This document shows positions 43,261-54,986 of a DNA stretch of 64,000 nucleotides, piece after piece (positions within the stretch are counted from its first letter, which is position 1; each line of letters starts with the position of its first letter). This DNA is from Talpa occidentalis. Taxonomy: Eukaryota > Chordata > Mammalia > Eulipotyphla > Talpidae. The DNA is taken from the NCBI RefSeq assembly GCF_014898055.3, contig NW_023601543.1, positions 57,800,806 to 57,864,805 of the forward strand. Direction: 5' to 3'. A program made the translations under genes and the position numbers. The notes under the pieces are model-generated. The model ran no database searches. It was not told the origin of the DNA and saw only the letters and a list, made by a program, of their open reading frames with translations.

Positions 43261-44050
43261 AGAACTGAGAGGCAGGCGCTAGGCACCCACTCTACTCTGC
43301 CATCCACCTTGTGTCCTGGACTCACCAGAGACCAGGGGTTACAAGTGGGGTTCCCATGCTGGTGGGAGGAAGTCTTGTGTCAGTACTAAGTAGGTAAGGA
43401 AAGGCTCACCAAGTCCCAACCCTTCTGGTCTCACTTTCTGGCCAGTGTGGCCTGGGCCTAAGTACCTGCCTGGATACACCAGGTCCTGTCTACCTGGGAA
43501 TTACTGGCAACACCTGGCCCTTCTTGCCCATCTTTTCCAGACACACTGGGCTAATCCATCTTGCCTGCCAGAATGCATAAGACCATGCTTATCAATCCAG
43601 CTACACTAGACTCCACCCCCTTAGACTTGCCTGGCTCAGTGGCACTGCCTTCCAGGACACATTTGCTACCCTGCCCATCCTGCACCAGCAACCCAAAGCC
43701 CACCTCTGCCCAGCCTGCTGAAACATGCATGCCCCCCACAACATGCTCTGGCAAGTTGAGCCACCTTCCTGGCCCACCCAGTCCACCTAGACTCTCTAGG
43801 CGCCCCTGCCAGACCCTGTCCTCTTGGACACACTCTATATCTGCCTGAGGCTCCCAGCCAGTGCCCTCCACACATTGGACAAGGGAATACCCAACCCCAC
43901 CCCCGTGCCAGGCCCCACCTCCTCAGACTCGCTAAGTCCCATATGCCCCTCCCCCCATGTAACCAGTTTCACCTTCCCTTCTGCTGAGCAGTGTAAACCA
44001 AGCCCTGCCCCCCCCATCTAAATATGTCACGCTATTCATCCTTCTGAACT
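43260..44050 (+). repeat. C-rich, possibly degenerate minisatellite
   Basis: Repeated CCTGGA(C/T)(A/T)CACC-like words (43316, 43469, 43536, 43651, 43787, 43823, 43921), spaced irregularly at about 36-150 bases. No gene recognised. Confidence 0.35.
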
Positions 44051-44186
44051 AATTTACCTAGAATTTTAGTCTTTATTCAGAAAAGTATTCCTCCCCACAC
44101 ACAGTAATAAGCAAAATATATGAACATCCAAATAACACATCATTAAAATATAAAATATCAATAAATGCGCAATATAAAAAATATTT

Positions 44187-44249
44187 CGACGGAAACTTGA
44201 ACAAACCCCCATCCTGATTCCAAAGTCCCCCGTTAACGACTCCGAAATA
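44187..44249 (-). repeat. 63-bp diverged repeat, copy 1
   Basis: In reverse complement TATTTCGGAGTCGTTAACGG ... GTTTGTTCAAGTTTCCGTCG, about 80% identical to 45368-45430 by eye. Confidence 0.75.
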
Positions 44250-44324
44250 CACGAAAATGGACTCTGCCTGCCGGATGTTTCCATCCCTCATTCGGGATTT
44301 TGTGCCATCTTAACACTTAATGTT

Positions 44325-44594
44325 ATTTATTTATTTATTTGTTTGTTTGTTTTGTTTATACATGCACTGGGTACAGTCAGAAGCGCGGGAGGGTAAGAGA
44401 ATTCACCAGAGCCAGAGCGGGGAGCAGAGCAGGCAGAGGACCGAAGTACACTGCTGAGGGGAGCAGCGGGCGGCAGGAGAGGTCTGCGCGTCATGTGGGA
44501 CCCTTGCCCAGTGGCCGGGGATCGAACCGGCGCTGCAGAGGCCGCGGGCAGCTTCGCAACCCAGCGCTCAATCGCTGCGCCACCTGGGAGGCCC
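44325..44594 (-). mobile_element. tRNA-derived SINE, minus (GCGAAGC subtype)
   Basis: Target duplication AACACTTAATGTT (44312, 44595). Tail partly changed to GTTTGTTTGTTT. GC-rich, well-conserved body. Confidence 0.96.
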
Positions 44595-44852
44595 AACACT
44601 TAATGTTTTTAAGTGACAATCTCTCACATTCTGGGAACCACAGAAATGAAAGTCGGGGGAAAAACAAATATTAAAATATATAAATATACAAATAAAATAT
44701 ATATATATATATACGCTTGCAAACAAATCACTACTTTTAGTGATTACGTGAACAAACATGCAGAGAATATACATGTTTTGAATAAGAAAATCAGTTGGAG
44801 AACTCAAACTATTTTCGAGCTAGAGATGTAATATTAAGAAAAACTGACCCTG

Positions 44853-45110
44853 GGGCCTCCCTGGTGGCGCAAGGGAGACACAACCTATGAAGCTATCAGC
44901 AGCCACTGCAGCACGAGCTGGATCCCCGGCCAGGGAGGTGACCCACATGGCGCAGCAGACCTCTCCTGTCTTATCCTGCTCCCCTCAGCAGTGTATTTCA
45001 GTCAATCCACCAGTTCTGCTCCCCACTCTGTCTCTGGAGAATCCTCTCACCCCCTGCACCTCTGGCCTGTACCCCAGCTCTTGTATGCATAAATAAATAA
45101 ATCTTTTTAA
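44853..45110 (+). mobile_element. tRNA-derived SINE, plus (CTATGAAGC subtype)
   Basis: GGGCCTCCCTGGTGGCGCAAG head. Target duplication AAAACTGACCCTGG (44839, 45111). A small deletion after the A box. Confidence 0.96.
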
Positions 45111-45367
45111 AAAACTGACCCTGGACTTAGTCTTAAAGGAATCAAAAAACATTCCAATGAATAAACATCACACGGGGCATGAATAAGTGTAGTTTAAAAT
45201 CAATACAAGGTTTAACTTTTGAAAAACAGAAAAGCCGCTTCTACGTAACACTTGGTACAAAGAAAAATAACCGAAATTAGAACATACTGAGGCCTTAATA
45301 ATGAAAAAAAATACATATGAACTGCGGATCTTGAGACTATAAGATGGAAATGACTGATAGGCGTGTT

Positions 45368-45430
45368 CGAAGCAAACTTGAACATACCCCAATCCTCATT
45401 CCAAAGATCCAGGTTATCGATCCCAAAATA
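45368..45430 (-). repeat. 63-bp diverged repeat, copy 2
   Basis: In reverse complement TATTTTGGGATCGATAACCT ... GTATGTTCAAGTTTGCTTCG; direct repeat of 44187-44249, 1.18 kb away. Confidence 0.75.
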
Positions 45431-45559
45431 TCCTTCAGCGAGCCCCACGCTCCTCCCTCCAATCACGAAACCCACGACCCCTCACCAAAGCCCTTTCGAA
45501 AATACCTCAGTGCTGGGTAGGCCCGAAATGCTGGAGAGCCTCGTGGCAGGTGCAGCGAA

Positions 45560-45790
45560 AAGGATGGTGGGTCTCTTCCTACTCGTAGGTCAACTGTAGC
45601 CCCGCCCCTTCTGGCATGTGTTAGGTTTTGCGCCTGCTCAAGACCCCCTGCCGAGCCACCAGCCCGCCCATTTTTGAATAGAAAATAACAGAGAAAACAT
45701 ATCGCTGCGGAGAGCCAATCTGCAGAATACCGCGATAGAGCTACGGAGATACGTCTGTGTCTTCTTTTGCCCGCGGCGCAGTGTTTCACA
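45560..45790. promoter_or_regulatory. Possible GC-box promoter patch
   Basis: A small CpG-containing patch with a GC box (GCCCCGCCCCTTC at 45599) and GCCCGCGGCGCAG (45769) in an otherwise AT-rich area, 2.7 kb upstream of the CXXC1-like exons. Promoter activity is an inference. Confidence 0.3.
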
Positions 45791-45799
45791 TACTGGAGT

Positions 45800-46424
45800 G
45801 ACTGATCACTGAGTTATTGTGTATGAAAGGAAAATAGACTCCCTTATTTCCAATTCTTTTGAATAATTTCATATTATTACTCTTTACTAGCACCTTTTTT
45901 AATTAGTGAGATAGGCAACAAGCAAAAAACACATAAATCAGTTCTTTAAGTGGAGAAAGTAGAAAACAATTTATAGAAAGATCAGGAAAAATAGCAAATG
46001 TAACAAGGCAGGAATAAGCTAATATTTGAAGCTCATATCGTATTACATGATGAATAAAAACTCTTCAATTCAAGTCAAACACTCCTTTTGGATGAAAATT
46101 AACACATTTTGTCATGTGCCATTTATGCCAAACCTAGTAAATCATAAGAATACAGGAAGGTTTGAAGTAAACGGATGGAAGGAAATTTACCAAGCACATG
46201 CAAGTAAAAATAAAGGTTATGTTAATATCTGACTAAGACTAAAACAGAAAGTATTACAATTGAAAGGTTCATTCCATAGTGACTTGATTCACCATGAAGA
46301 TGCACAAATCCCAATATTACACACAATGAGATGATGTGAAATAGACATAAAGAAACTATATTAGAACAAGTAAAATAAGGGGAAAGTTGTCTTTATGAAA
46401 GATTGCAACCATCCTGCTCTTTTT
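45800..46424. other. Unassigned AT-rich intergenic DNA
   Basis: No gene or repeat recognised. The small open frame at 46026-46232 has no recognisable domain. Confidence 0.4.
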
Positions 46425-46712
46425 ATTCCCAACCACTGTTCAAGACTCAGTTTTTGCACCACTGTTCTGAGAAGGTCTCTCTGCTTCCTTTTCATCTGGG
46501 TGGCTGACCTGTCTTCTGAGTGAACTTATGGACATAATTATACAGTAAATATGTTCCATTTATTGTAATTTGAAATTAAAAGGAAAGGGATATTTCCTGA
46601 ATCTCTTACACCTGTTTTGTGCCTGTGTTCCTCACAAGAAATGAGGGCAAGGACAGTGTTGGTCTTGGTTACTGTTGGCTGCCCAGTGCCCAGGTGACTG
46701 CCTGGTACACAA
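46425..46712 (+). repeat. Probable L2 3' end
   Basis: Follows the L2 pattern: AGAAGGTCTCTCTGCTTCC, then 'gacataattatacag', then ATGAGGGCAAGGACAGTGTT and GCCCAGTGCCCAGGTGACTG. Ancient. Confidence 0.5.
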
Positions 46713-46719
46713 GGGTGTC

Positions 46720-47450
46720 TGGTAGCCCCTGCTGATCACAGGAACGTGTAACAGAGCAATAGACTCTCTACCCAGTGGGCACAGAGGACAATACCTTGAC
46801 ACCAGATTCTGAGGAAAGAAAAAAGCTTTATTGCAAACCTTCTTTCTGCAAGGAGGCAGAAGGAAAATTCAAATCTGCTTCCCCAAGTCTTCCAGGAAAG
46901 TAAAGGGGTTTACATTGGTTTGAGGGAGTGGCTTAGAAAACAAAGGAGTTACATTTTCTTTATTTTTTTATTAATTTATTTTTGTATTTTCTTACATCAT
47001 TGTTCATTTTGGTACAATATTTGATTTCTCCCCTCAGGTGTAGTCCCAATTCCCCCACCCCCACAGCACCCAGGACCATCTCCATCACCACAGTCCCTGT
47101 GCTCTTCCCTCCCCTTGTTTTGAGCCCTGTCCCTCCTCCTCCCCTACTTTATGCCTCAGATCTATGGTTTGCCTGCAAGTTTTGTCTTTTTCCTGATCCA
47201 AAGGAGTTAAATGTTGATGGCTAAAGAGTGGGCTAAGGGTAAAATGGACTTGACTGAAGTTTATTGGAGGGGTACAAAATTGGTCAATATATGGAGAGGA
47301 TCCCTTAAATAACTGGATTTTCTATGTTAATGGATCCTTTCCCTAGGTACAATCTGGGTCGGTCCCTCTTTGACCCCCACCCCCTCATTTTTGCAAGCTC
47401 CCAGGCCCAGGCAGTCTGGGGCTCAGCTCAAGGTTAGTCACTTCCGTGCT
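46720..47450 (-). mobile_element. Possible LTR, split by a small L1
   Basis: The reverse complement contains TTGCAATAAAGC (signal near 46832) and GC-richer upstream sequence up to about 47440. Termini not fixed. Confidence 0.35.
46954..47198 (-). mobile_element. L1 3'-end insertion, minus
   Basis: A T-rich start with TTTTCTTACATCATTGTTCA, the antisense of the 3' UTR of the same L1 type as 40590-40646. Flanks CAAAGGAGTTACATTT (46941) / CCAAAGGAGTTAAATG (47199) form the target duplication. Confidence 0.85.
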
Positions 47451-49310
47451 TGCTCAGGTTGTATCCTTTGCAGATAAACATTCAAAGTTTTGCCAAGTCT
47501 GTGAATACAAGGCTGAAAGAAAAAGTTACATATGATTTTTTTTCTTTTATGCTTTAGAGTCTGAGAAGAATTTGACCATCCAACCTCAGTTTTAAACGCA
47601 TCAGGCAGCCTGCCCCTCTGGTGCTGTTGCAAAATAGCAAATTACTGTAACCTGTCTGGCTCCCTGTTATTTCTTAAAGATAAGAACAAATATCTGCAGT
47701 AATTTACACTAGAGTTACGTTTAATAATTGAGAAGAAAAGCAAAATTCAAAAAGTGTTAAGATCTTTCTTCAGAAGCTATTTTCCCTATTTCAAGCCTGG
47801 TGTCCCCAGCTTCATAATTCAGTATATGGATTGGGGCAGGAAGTTGAGAAATCCAAGCTGAACTCAGAGGCTGTCTGTAAGCTCTAAAGAAAGAATAGTA
47901 GTTCTTGAGAGGTATGTTCTAAGACCCCCCTATGCACATCTATGATAAAGTTTAATTTATAATTTAGGCATAGTAAGAGATTAATGACACCTGATAATAT
48001 AATAGAACAATTATAATAATATACTATAATAAAAGTGATGTAAATGGTGGGGGTCTCTCCCAAAATACCTTATAGTATCTGTTCTCATGCATTTGGCTGC
48101 AGGAAAGTGAAATTGTGGAACGTGAAACCGGGGATTAGGCAAGACTACTTTATTACCTCTCTGTGGCTATGCACGTTCTAAGCACTGCTTGTGGTGTCCA
48201 AGCGGAAGGCATGTTTTAACTTCCCTTTGAGTTATTTTTCCTCACTGTGGCCTCAAAGGAGTCATCAATGCTTCCTCACATCTGACTCAGACCTACTTCT
48301 CTAAAATTTCATGTCTCTTTACTGCTGTATTCTTTCATTCCTGATTCCACAACCCTAGCCCAGGTTTCCCTTATTTTACATAACAGTGGCCACCCGCCTC
48401 TTTGATGTGCCTGGTCATCCTTTCTGCCTCCTGGGTTGTCTTCCCAACGGGTCACAGATGAAGAATATGTCGTTATGCTCCTTGGGAATCTTCCCTCAAT
48501 CCTCTGGGCGTCCTTCAGAGTTCCCTATGACAGTGTCTGCTTTCCTGTAACTGCTAAGTCCTCTCCCCAGACCATCCATGTGTTGAACACTCAGGGCATC
48601 CTGAATACGCACCCTCTTGTCAATCTAGGAAGGGCTTCCCTATCTTGGGACTCTGCTCAGACTGTCCTTCTCTTTTGCTAATTTCTGCTCACTCCTGAAG
48701 ACTCAGCTTTGGTTTTGCCTTCTAGGGAATGTCCCTCTACTCCCTTTTCAACTGTGTGGCCTGCTACTCTTCTGAATGTACTTGTGGGCATAATTATAAT
48801 AATGAATGGTATTCCTTTTATTTCAATTTTAGAATTATAAAGGATGGGGGAGTGTTGCATGTACCTCTCATGTCTGTTTCATAATTGTCTATTTTTGCCT
48901 GTCAACATTCTGCTCAACTCAGATGCCAGAGGCCTGCCCCGCTGGGAAGCATTTCCCAAACCCCTTGCTCCTCCTTCTTCATTTTTCCCACAACACTTCT
49001 GTCATTCTGCTCTCTGTCACTGGATCAAAGGCTTCTCTCCTTTACCAGAAAGTTACGGCAATGCAGGAATGAGAATGCCTCTGCTCCCAGCCCAGTGCTC
49101 CTGTAACTTGCTGTTGATTCTTACTGTTTTGGTCTCTTCTGACTTCCCAGATATACTTGGATGCCAAGCACTTAGTGAGCAAATAAGCACACCCTTAGAG
49201 ACAAATGCTAGACTGGCAATTCAGGTAGGATGGAGCAAAAACATGAACCAGCCCAAGAGCAGATACTCTAAATTTAATCTTTCTCTGCAGCCTGTTTCTA
49301 TATTTAAACT
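47450..49310. other. Unassigned, with probable L2 remnants
   Basis: No gene recognised. 48660-48800 resembles an L2 3' end similar to 46425-46712 (GGCCTGCTACTCTTCTGAAT and GTACTTGTGGGCATAATTAT). A 186-codon open frame at 48844-49404 has no recognisable domain and runs into L1 antisense sequence, so it is probably chance. Confidence 0.4.
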
Positions 49311-49716
49311 ATTTTTCTTTTTTTACCTTTTAATTCCTTTCACTCATTTTCCTACCTCATCCTCCACCTTGTGGCAACCACCAATCCGTTCTCTGCATCC
49401 ATAAGCTTTTTTTTTTTTTTGATGGTGGGTTTTTATTTTTAATACCACATGTAAGAGAGATCACAGGGGTATTTGTTTTTCCCCATCTGACTTATTTCAC
49501 TTAGCATAAATTTAAGGATACCCTCAAGGCCTATCTATATTTTTGCAAATGGCAAAATTTTGTTCATTTGCATGGCTGAATTATATATATTTACCACAAT
49601 TATATATATTATATATATATTTACCACATATACCACAATTTCTTTATTCATCCATCCATATTACATTTAGGTTGTTTCTGCATCTTAGCTATTATAAGTA
49701 ACAAACATGGGTGCAT
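49310..49716 (-). repeat. Old L1 fragment, minus, with (AT)n
   Basis: L1 antisense phrases (CCCCATCTGACTTATTTCAC; AATTTTGTTCATTTGCATGG). A TATATA repeat at 49583-49632. Confidence 0.65.
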
Positions 49717-50121
49717 ACAGGCACACCTTTGAGATATTGCAAGTTCAGTTCCAGACCAACATAATAAAGCAAATATCATAAGAAAGAAGGTCATATGAAT
49801 TTTTTGGTTTCCCAGTGCATATAAAAATTATGTTTACACTACACTGTAGTCTATTCAGTGTACAATAGCATTATGGCTAAAACACAATGTACATACCTTA
49901 ATTTTAAATGTACTTTATTGCTAAAAAAAATGCTAACCATCACCTGAACCTTGAGCAATTCTAATCTTTTTGCTGGTGGAAGATCTTACCTTCATGAAAG
50001 CTGCCGACTGATGAGGGTAGTAGTTGCTGAAGACTGGAGTGGCTGTGGCAATTACTGAAAATAAGGCGACAGTGAAGTTTGCTGCATCCATTAACTCTTC
50101 CTTTCACAAAAGATTTTTCTG
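49717..50121. mobile_element. Tigger-type (TcMar) DNA transposon fragment
   Basis: Begins AGGCACACCTTTGAGATATT, close to the Tigger1 terminus, with TTTTTTGGTTTCCCAGTGCA (49800), CTTTTTGCTGGTGGAAGATC (49967) and ending AACTCTTCCTTTCACAAAAG. The SINE at 50127 lies near its inner edge. No transposase frame. Confidence 0.75.
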
Positions 50122-50126
50122 TAGTT

Positions 50127-50360
50127 GGGCCTCCCTGGTGGCCTAGGGGTTAAGTCTCAGGGCTACAGCACTATGGCATGAGTCGGATCCCCAACCAGGG
50201 AGCTACCCACATGGCACAGCAGACCTCTCCTGTCTCGCCTGCCGCTCCCCTCAGCAGTGTATTTCAGTCAGTCTTCCTGTTGTGCTCCCCACTCTGTCTC
50301 TGGTGAATCCTCTCCCCTCCCCCACACCCCAGCTCTTGTATGCATAAATAAAAAAAAATC
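50127..50360 (+). mobile_element. tRNA-derived SINE, plus
   Basis: GGGCCTCCCTGGTGGCCTAG head with a diverged first arm; tail AAATAAAAAAAAATC. Flanks TCTGTAGTTG / TCTGAGGTTG. Confidence 0.92.
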
Positions 50361-50645
50361 TTTCTCTGAGGTTGGGCTGGGTATATGTGGTTGATGTCTC
50401 CGTGGGGAAGAGTGCATGATGTTGGGCCACTGCACAGAGGGTAATAAGACCTCTGATGAGACAGCTGCTGACATCGTCACCCTCTGGGGTTCTCAAATCA
50501 GGCAAGTGTGACCATGAGAGCAGCAAACAAGCACACTCACATTCTCATCAATTGAATGAAAGTTTTTCAAAAGGATCCCAAATTCAAATAGTCATTCTGT
50601 GCCCCCAGTTTACTAAAGAGCACCAGTGTCTAAGATTCATGCCCA

Positions 50646-50708
50646 TACATTGTACAAAAATAAAGGATGATGTAATAAATATATATATTAAATAAATAAA
50701 TAAATAAA
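50646..50708 (+). mobile_element. Very short L1 3' tail insertion
   Basis: TACATTGTACAAAAATAAAG then an A/T-rich tail, matching the last bases of the L1 at 40590-40646. The target duplication ATTCATGCCCA (50635, 50709) shows that only about 60 bases were inserted. Confidence 0.85.
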
Positions 50709-50719
50709 ATTCATGCCCA

Positions 50720-51830
50720 AATGTAGATAGTCATTTTGAGGAACCCAACATTTTCTAACCATGGAGGAAACAAAAAGTCAGTGAAAAGCACAGGTCTTCA
50801 TTTCCATGAGAAAGTGGTTAGATAAGCCCCGAAATGGCAAGGATCATTTCTGTCACATATACTGGTATTTCCCCAGTCCCCAGTGCGCATCCAGGAACAC
50901 AACAGGTGCTTTAGAAGTACTTGTCCCCATAAGCAAAGGAGCAATGGCATTTGTGCTTTGTGTTACTAGATGGCTGTAGCTCTTCGGTGTCACATCTCTG
51001 TATGAGGTCCTCAGCAGGTCCCAATTCCCTGAGGTAAATCCATAGCCACATACTCAGTAGCTGCTGGATCCAGCAAAATCACAGATCCTGTCTCAGTGAC
51101 ATACCGTCTCCTCTAATGGTCACGAGAAGATGAATAAGGTGCTAGCCCTGGGATATGGAGACCTGGCTTAGAGGAAATTTAGCGGAGTCTCCTACCCTAA
51201 GACTGTCCACACTCACTGCCAAGGCATCTTACCACATTCAGTCTCAACGCAAATAGCACCTCTAACATGTGCCTTAGCTGATATTTCCAGTACTAGACCC
51301 TGAGTTCTTCCAGGTTTATTCCTCTTTCTCCAACATTCAACCCTGTCTCATGAACACTATCAAAAGAATGAAACACGGAATAACTGAAACAATTATTTCC
51401 CCTGGGAGAACATGGGTTTCTTGAGACAAAGAGATATGCATCTCCTCTGTAGTGTCACCACAGCATGTAGCAAAATGCGATGCCCAGAATGTGAAAGCAG
51501 CTGGCCTGGGCAAGGGTTTGAATGGGAGCATTTTTGTGTAGTCCCTCCCCACCCACAAGCAGCCCAGGACCTGGCAAAACCTGACCAGGAATCTAGGTCT
51601 GCTACAGTCTATTTTAGGAAACTCCTGGTCGGGCAGCAGAGAAAAGTCTCCCTGATGCCTAACTTTTGGAGAAGGATCCAATCCTAACTGATCTGTGACA
51701 AATCTGTTACCAACTCGGAAACCATTATTTCTTTCCTCGTATCTCTTTCAGGAGACGGTCAGGCCCTGAGACAGTGGAACTCAGGGCGAAGGAGGCTGGA
51801 GAATCCAGGCTTCACATGTTTTGCAACCAA
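50720..51830. other. Unassigned intergenic DNA
   Basis: No gene recognised. Open frames at 51337-51681 (minus) and 51412-51687 (plus) lie opposite each other without domains. 51110-51190 may be a MIR remnant. Confidence 0.35.
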
Positions 51831-51844
51831 AAGCCTGGATGCTT

Positions 51845-52137
51845 GGGCCTCCCCGGTGGCGCAGCGGTTGAGCGCTGGGTTGCGAAGCTGCCCGCGGCCC
51901 CTGCGGCGCCGGTTCGATCTCCGGCTGCTCCCCGGCCACCGGGCAAGGGTCCCACGTGGCTCGCAGACCTCTCCTGCCGCCCGCTGCTCCCCTCAGCGGT
52001 GTACTTCTGTCCTTCTGCCTGCTCTGCTCCCCGCTCTGGCTCTGGTGAATTCTCTCACCCTCCCGCGCTTCTGACTGTGCCCAGTGCTTGTATAAATAAA
52101 TAAATAAATCTTAAAAAAAATATATTAAAAAAAAAAA
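51845..52137 (+). mobile_element. tRNA-derived SINE, plus (GCGAAGC subtype), young
   Basis: Perfect target duplication CAAAAGCCTGGATGCTT (51828, 52139). A highly conserved GC-rich body, e.g. CGGCGCCGGTTCGATC in antisense of other copies. Confidence 0.98.
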
Positions 52138-52156
52138 ACAAAAGCCTGGATGCTTG

Positions 52157-52160
52157 CACG

Positions 52161-52191
<31 letters not shown>

Positions 52192-52194
52192 CGA
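52157..52194 (+). repeat. (CA)n microsatellite
   Basis: CACGCACACATACAC followed by about 12 CA units. Confidence 0.95.
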
Positions 52195-52600
52195 TTTTGA
52201 GCTCCTCCTCCCTCCCTGTCCATCTGCGCATTCACACATTCACACATGAAAAGTCAGGGCAATCATGTCTTACCCCACATGGGAGAAGAGGACTCTCAAC
52301 CTTGCTGCCTGTGAGAACGAGATTATTAGTTCCAGCTTGAGAATGTAGCTGGCCAGGTCAGCCTCATCCCGGATGGATCCAGTGGAATCTGAAGTCCCAT
52401 TTCATCACAGTCATCAGCCAATGGTAAGGTGGGCAAGATGTGAGCAGGCCATGGACCAGGCTACTCATGGGAAGGCCTTTTAAAATGTAAAGTGCTATTT
52501 TATAAGAGAAACATGTAGCAAAACCAATTAAGGAAAAAAGGAACGTCACCTGGAAAATAGAATGAGAGAGAACAATAATACAAAAAGAATACTTACTTCA

Positions 52601-52862
52601 GGGCCTCCCTGGTAGTGCAAGGGGTTAAGACTCAACCTATGAAGTTATCCACAGCCACTGCAGCACAAGTTTGATCCCTGCCAGGGAGCTACCCACATGG
52701 CACAGCAGACCTCTCCTGACTCACCTGCCCGCTGCTCCCCTCAGCAGTGTATTTTAGCCCGTTCTGCTCCCCACTCTGTCTCTGGTGAATCCTCTCACCC
52801 TCTGTGCATGTGGCCTGTACCCCAGCTCTTGTGTGCATGAATAAATAAATCTTTCAAAAAAG
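52601..52862 (+). mobile_element. tRNA-derived SINE, plus
   Basis: GGGCCTCCCTGGTAGTGCAAG head, ATGAATAAATAAATC tail. No clear target duplication. Confidence 0.93.
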
Positions 52863-53199
52863 GGAGGGCTATTATGACTTGAGACAGAACAGCCAAATAC
52901 AAGATACAAAACTTATGTACCCCTGCTCTCTCCCCCTGGGGTTATTTGGAAGCAAATCCTTAACATACTACCATTTCTTTTAAGGTTACTCTCCCAAATA
53001 ATGGCACCTTTGAAAATAATTACTGTAACATCATTGTTCCACTTAAAAATGTCATAATTCCAGATCAGCAAGTATCCTGGGTTCAAATTTCCCCAAGCGG
53101 ACTACACCTGAGGGGAGAAATCAAATACTGTCCAAAAATTAACAACAATGTAAGAATATAGATAACTTAAGAAAAAAATAAAACTAAAAAAATAAAACC

Positions 53200-53400
53200 T
53201 AAAGATTTGGGTGATAATGATATATCATTGTGGGTTTATCAATTGTAACAAATATACCACTGTTGGAGGTGTTGGATAATAAGGGGAGGCTATTCATTGG
53301 GGTGGGGGGTGCCGAGGTCATGTGGGAAATCTGTATACCTTCTGCCCTATTTTACTTTTGAACCTAAAATTGCTCTAAAAAATAAAGTCCATTAGGGAAA
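53200..53400 (+). repeat. Old L1M-type 3' end, plus
   Basis: GGGTTTATCAATTGTAACAA, ATACCACTGTTGGAGGTGTT, GGGAAATCTGTATACCTTCT and CTAAAATTGCTCTAAAAAAT in order, as in old L1M 3' UTRs. Confidence 0.7.
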
Positions 53401-53744
53401 AGCAAAAACGAAGACAACAGATTTCCCCAGTTGTCTTATACATCTTTAAATAGTTTGTTTGAATAAGGATATAAATAATGCTCACACATCATGACTGCAT
53501 GTATTTGTTGGTGAAAAGAGATAGTCTGGAAGAAATTCCAAATGAATGTATTTGGAAGGAATTTCCAAATGTACACAGGACATATCTTACATGTTCATCT
53601 GTTCCCCATATTTCTGGGGAACTGATGTTTAGATCTATTGATAAGATTCTGACTCAAATTTTTTGTCAAGACATTCCATCAGGTTGGAATGTCAAATTTT
53701 CTATCTTGTTTTGAGATTTTAGGAGTAATTGGTGGATATTGCCT

Positions 53745-54275
53745 GGTTAGGATAGCAGGCTAGGCGGCGGGAGGGCACCACGCCCAGTACAGGAATCTGC
53801 ACACACACACACACGGAGCACAGGCTGCTCTACACACTACGTGACCGATGACCTGTTTGCTTTAAAACTCTTGCTTTGAACTGAGATTCCTGCCCAATAA
53901 CGCCCAAATGAGTGCTGGACATTGACGCCATCAGAAGTTAACCAAGCTCAGCAGGCCAGGATGTACCGAGGTCAAGAAAACCCAGAGGCTGATAACAAAC
54001 CCTGGGGGCTGAGTGTGACGAATACCAAGAACATCAACTGTGACGGGCTGTTCTGATAAACTGATTCAACTATGACAGGCTGTTCTGATGGACTGTTTGT
54101 TTAAGATTGGTTTTGTTTAATGCATTAGCAAAAGGCCAGCTGGAGATGAGAGGGCAGAAAGATCTCTCCTTTCTCTCAGATCAATGACAAATAATCTGAA
54201 AAATAAAAGCATTTAGAGATTCAATTCTTGTCTCTGCTTATTGGCTTTTTGGTAATGACAGGCAGCAGAACCCAG
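53745..54275 (+). mobile_element. Probable ERV LTR, plus
   Basis: GC-moderate, with repeated ACTGTGACGGGCTGTTCTGA / AACTATGACAGGCTGTTCTG (54040, 54072) and a late AATAAAAGCATTTAGAGATT polyadenylation region (54203). Ends not exactly fixed. No internal viral genes. Confidence 0.5.
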
Positions 54276-54434
54276 ACTTATTCCACTAAGGTTACACTAA
54301 CTCAGAATGGAATACAATGATGTTCTAGTTCTATCACTCCTTCATTTATTAGGAGTATTTTATAGAGAAAAACTTGTTTTCATCAACTAAATTTGGGTAT
54401 ATTGAGTCATATGTCATTTAAGAAATGCAGAATA

Positions 54435-54704
54435 GGGCCTCCGCACTGGTGCGGCGGGTTGAGTGCTGCACTTGAAGCTGTCCGCAGCCTCTGCAGTGTG
54501 GGTTCGGTTCCCGGACGGCTAGAGAGAAACCCACATGGCCAAGCAGACCTCTCCTGCCTTGCCCGCTGCTCCCTTCAGCAGTGTCTTCCGTCCATCTGCC
54601 TGTTCTGCTCCCCTCTCTGTCTCTGGTGAATTTCCTCACCCTCCCGCGCCTGTGACCTGTACCCCAGTTCTTGTATAAATAAAATAAATCTTAAAAAAAA
54701 AAAA
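54435..54704 (+). mobile_element. tRNA-derived SINE, plus
   Basis: GGGCCTCCGCACTGGTGCGGC head. Target duplication AGAAATGCAGAATA / AGAAACACAGAATA (54421, 54705). Confidence 0.95.
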
Positions 54705-54986
54705 AGAAACACAGAATAAAAGAAAAGCAAGATAAGTGTTTCTTTCCTTTTACTTAAGCATCTTTCAAATTAAGGAGGTGGTTGGCTAGCACCTCCAAAT
54801 GTGACCTATGCGCTGTTTTTCAAATCCAAACTCTTGGATTTGAATGTATTTAATGTGCTTTAACCCATTACAATTATCCCTATTGATGCTCAAATTGCCC
54901 CTTATTTCATCAGTGGAAGCTTCTTCAGTTGGTTTCTGGGTTCTTTTGATATGAATATGGTAGTCTTTTTTTAAAATTTATGTATA

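Noticed and set aside
48844..49404. 186-codon open frame on the plus strand
   Set aside because: No recognisable domain, biased to hydrophobic/Ser-Pro composition, and the 3' end runs into old L1 antisense sequence; likely chance.
53800..53813. Short CA run as a functional element
   Set aside because: Simple sequence within an LTR-like block; nothing further supports a function.
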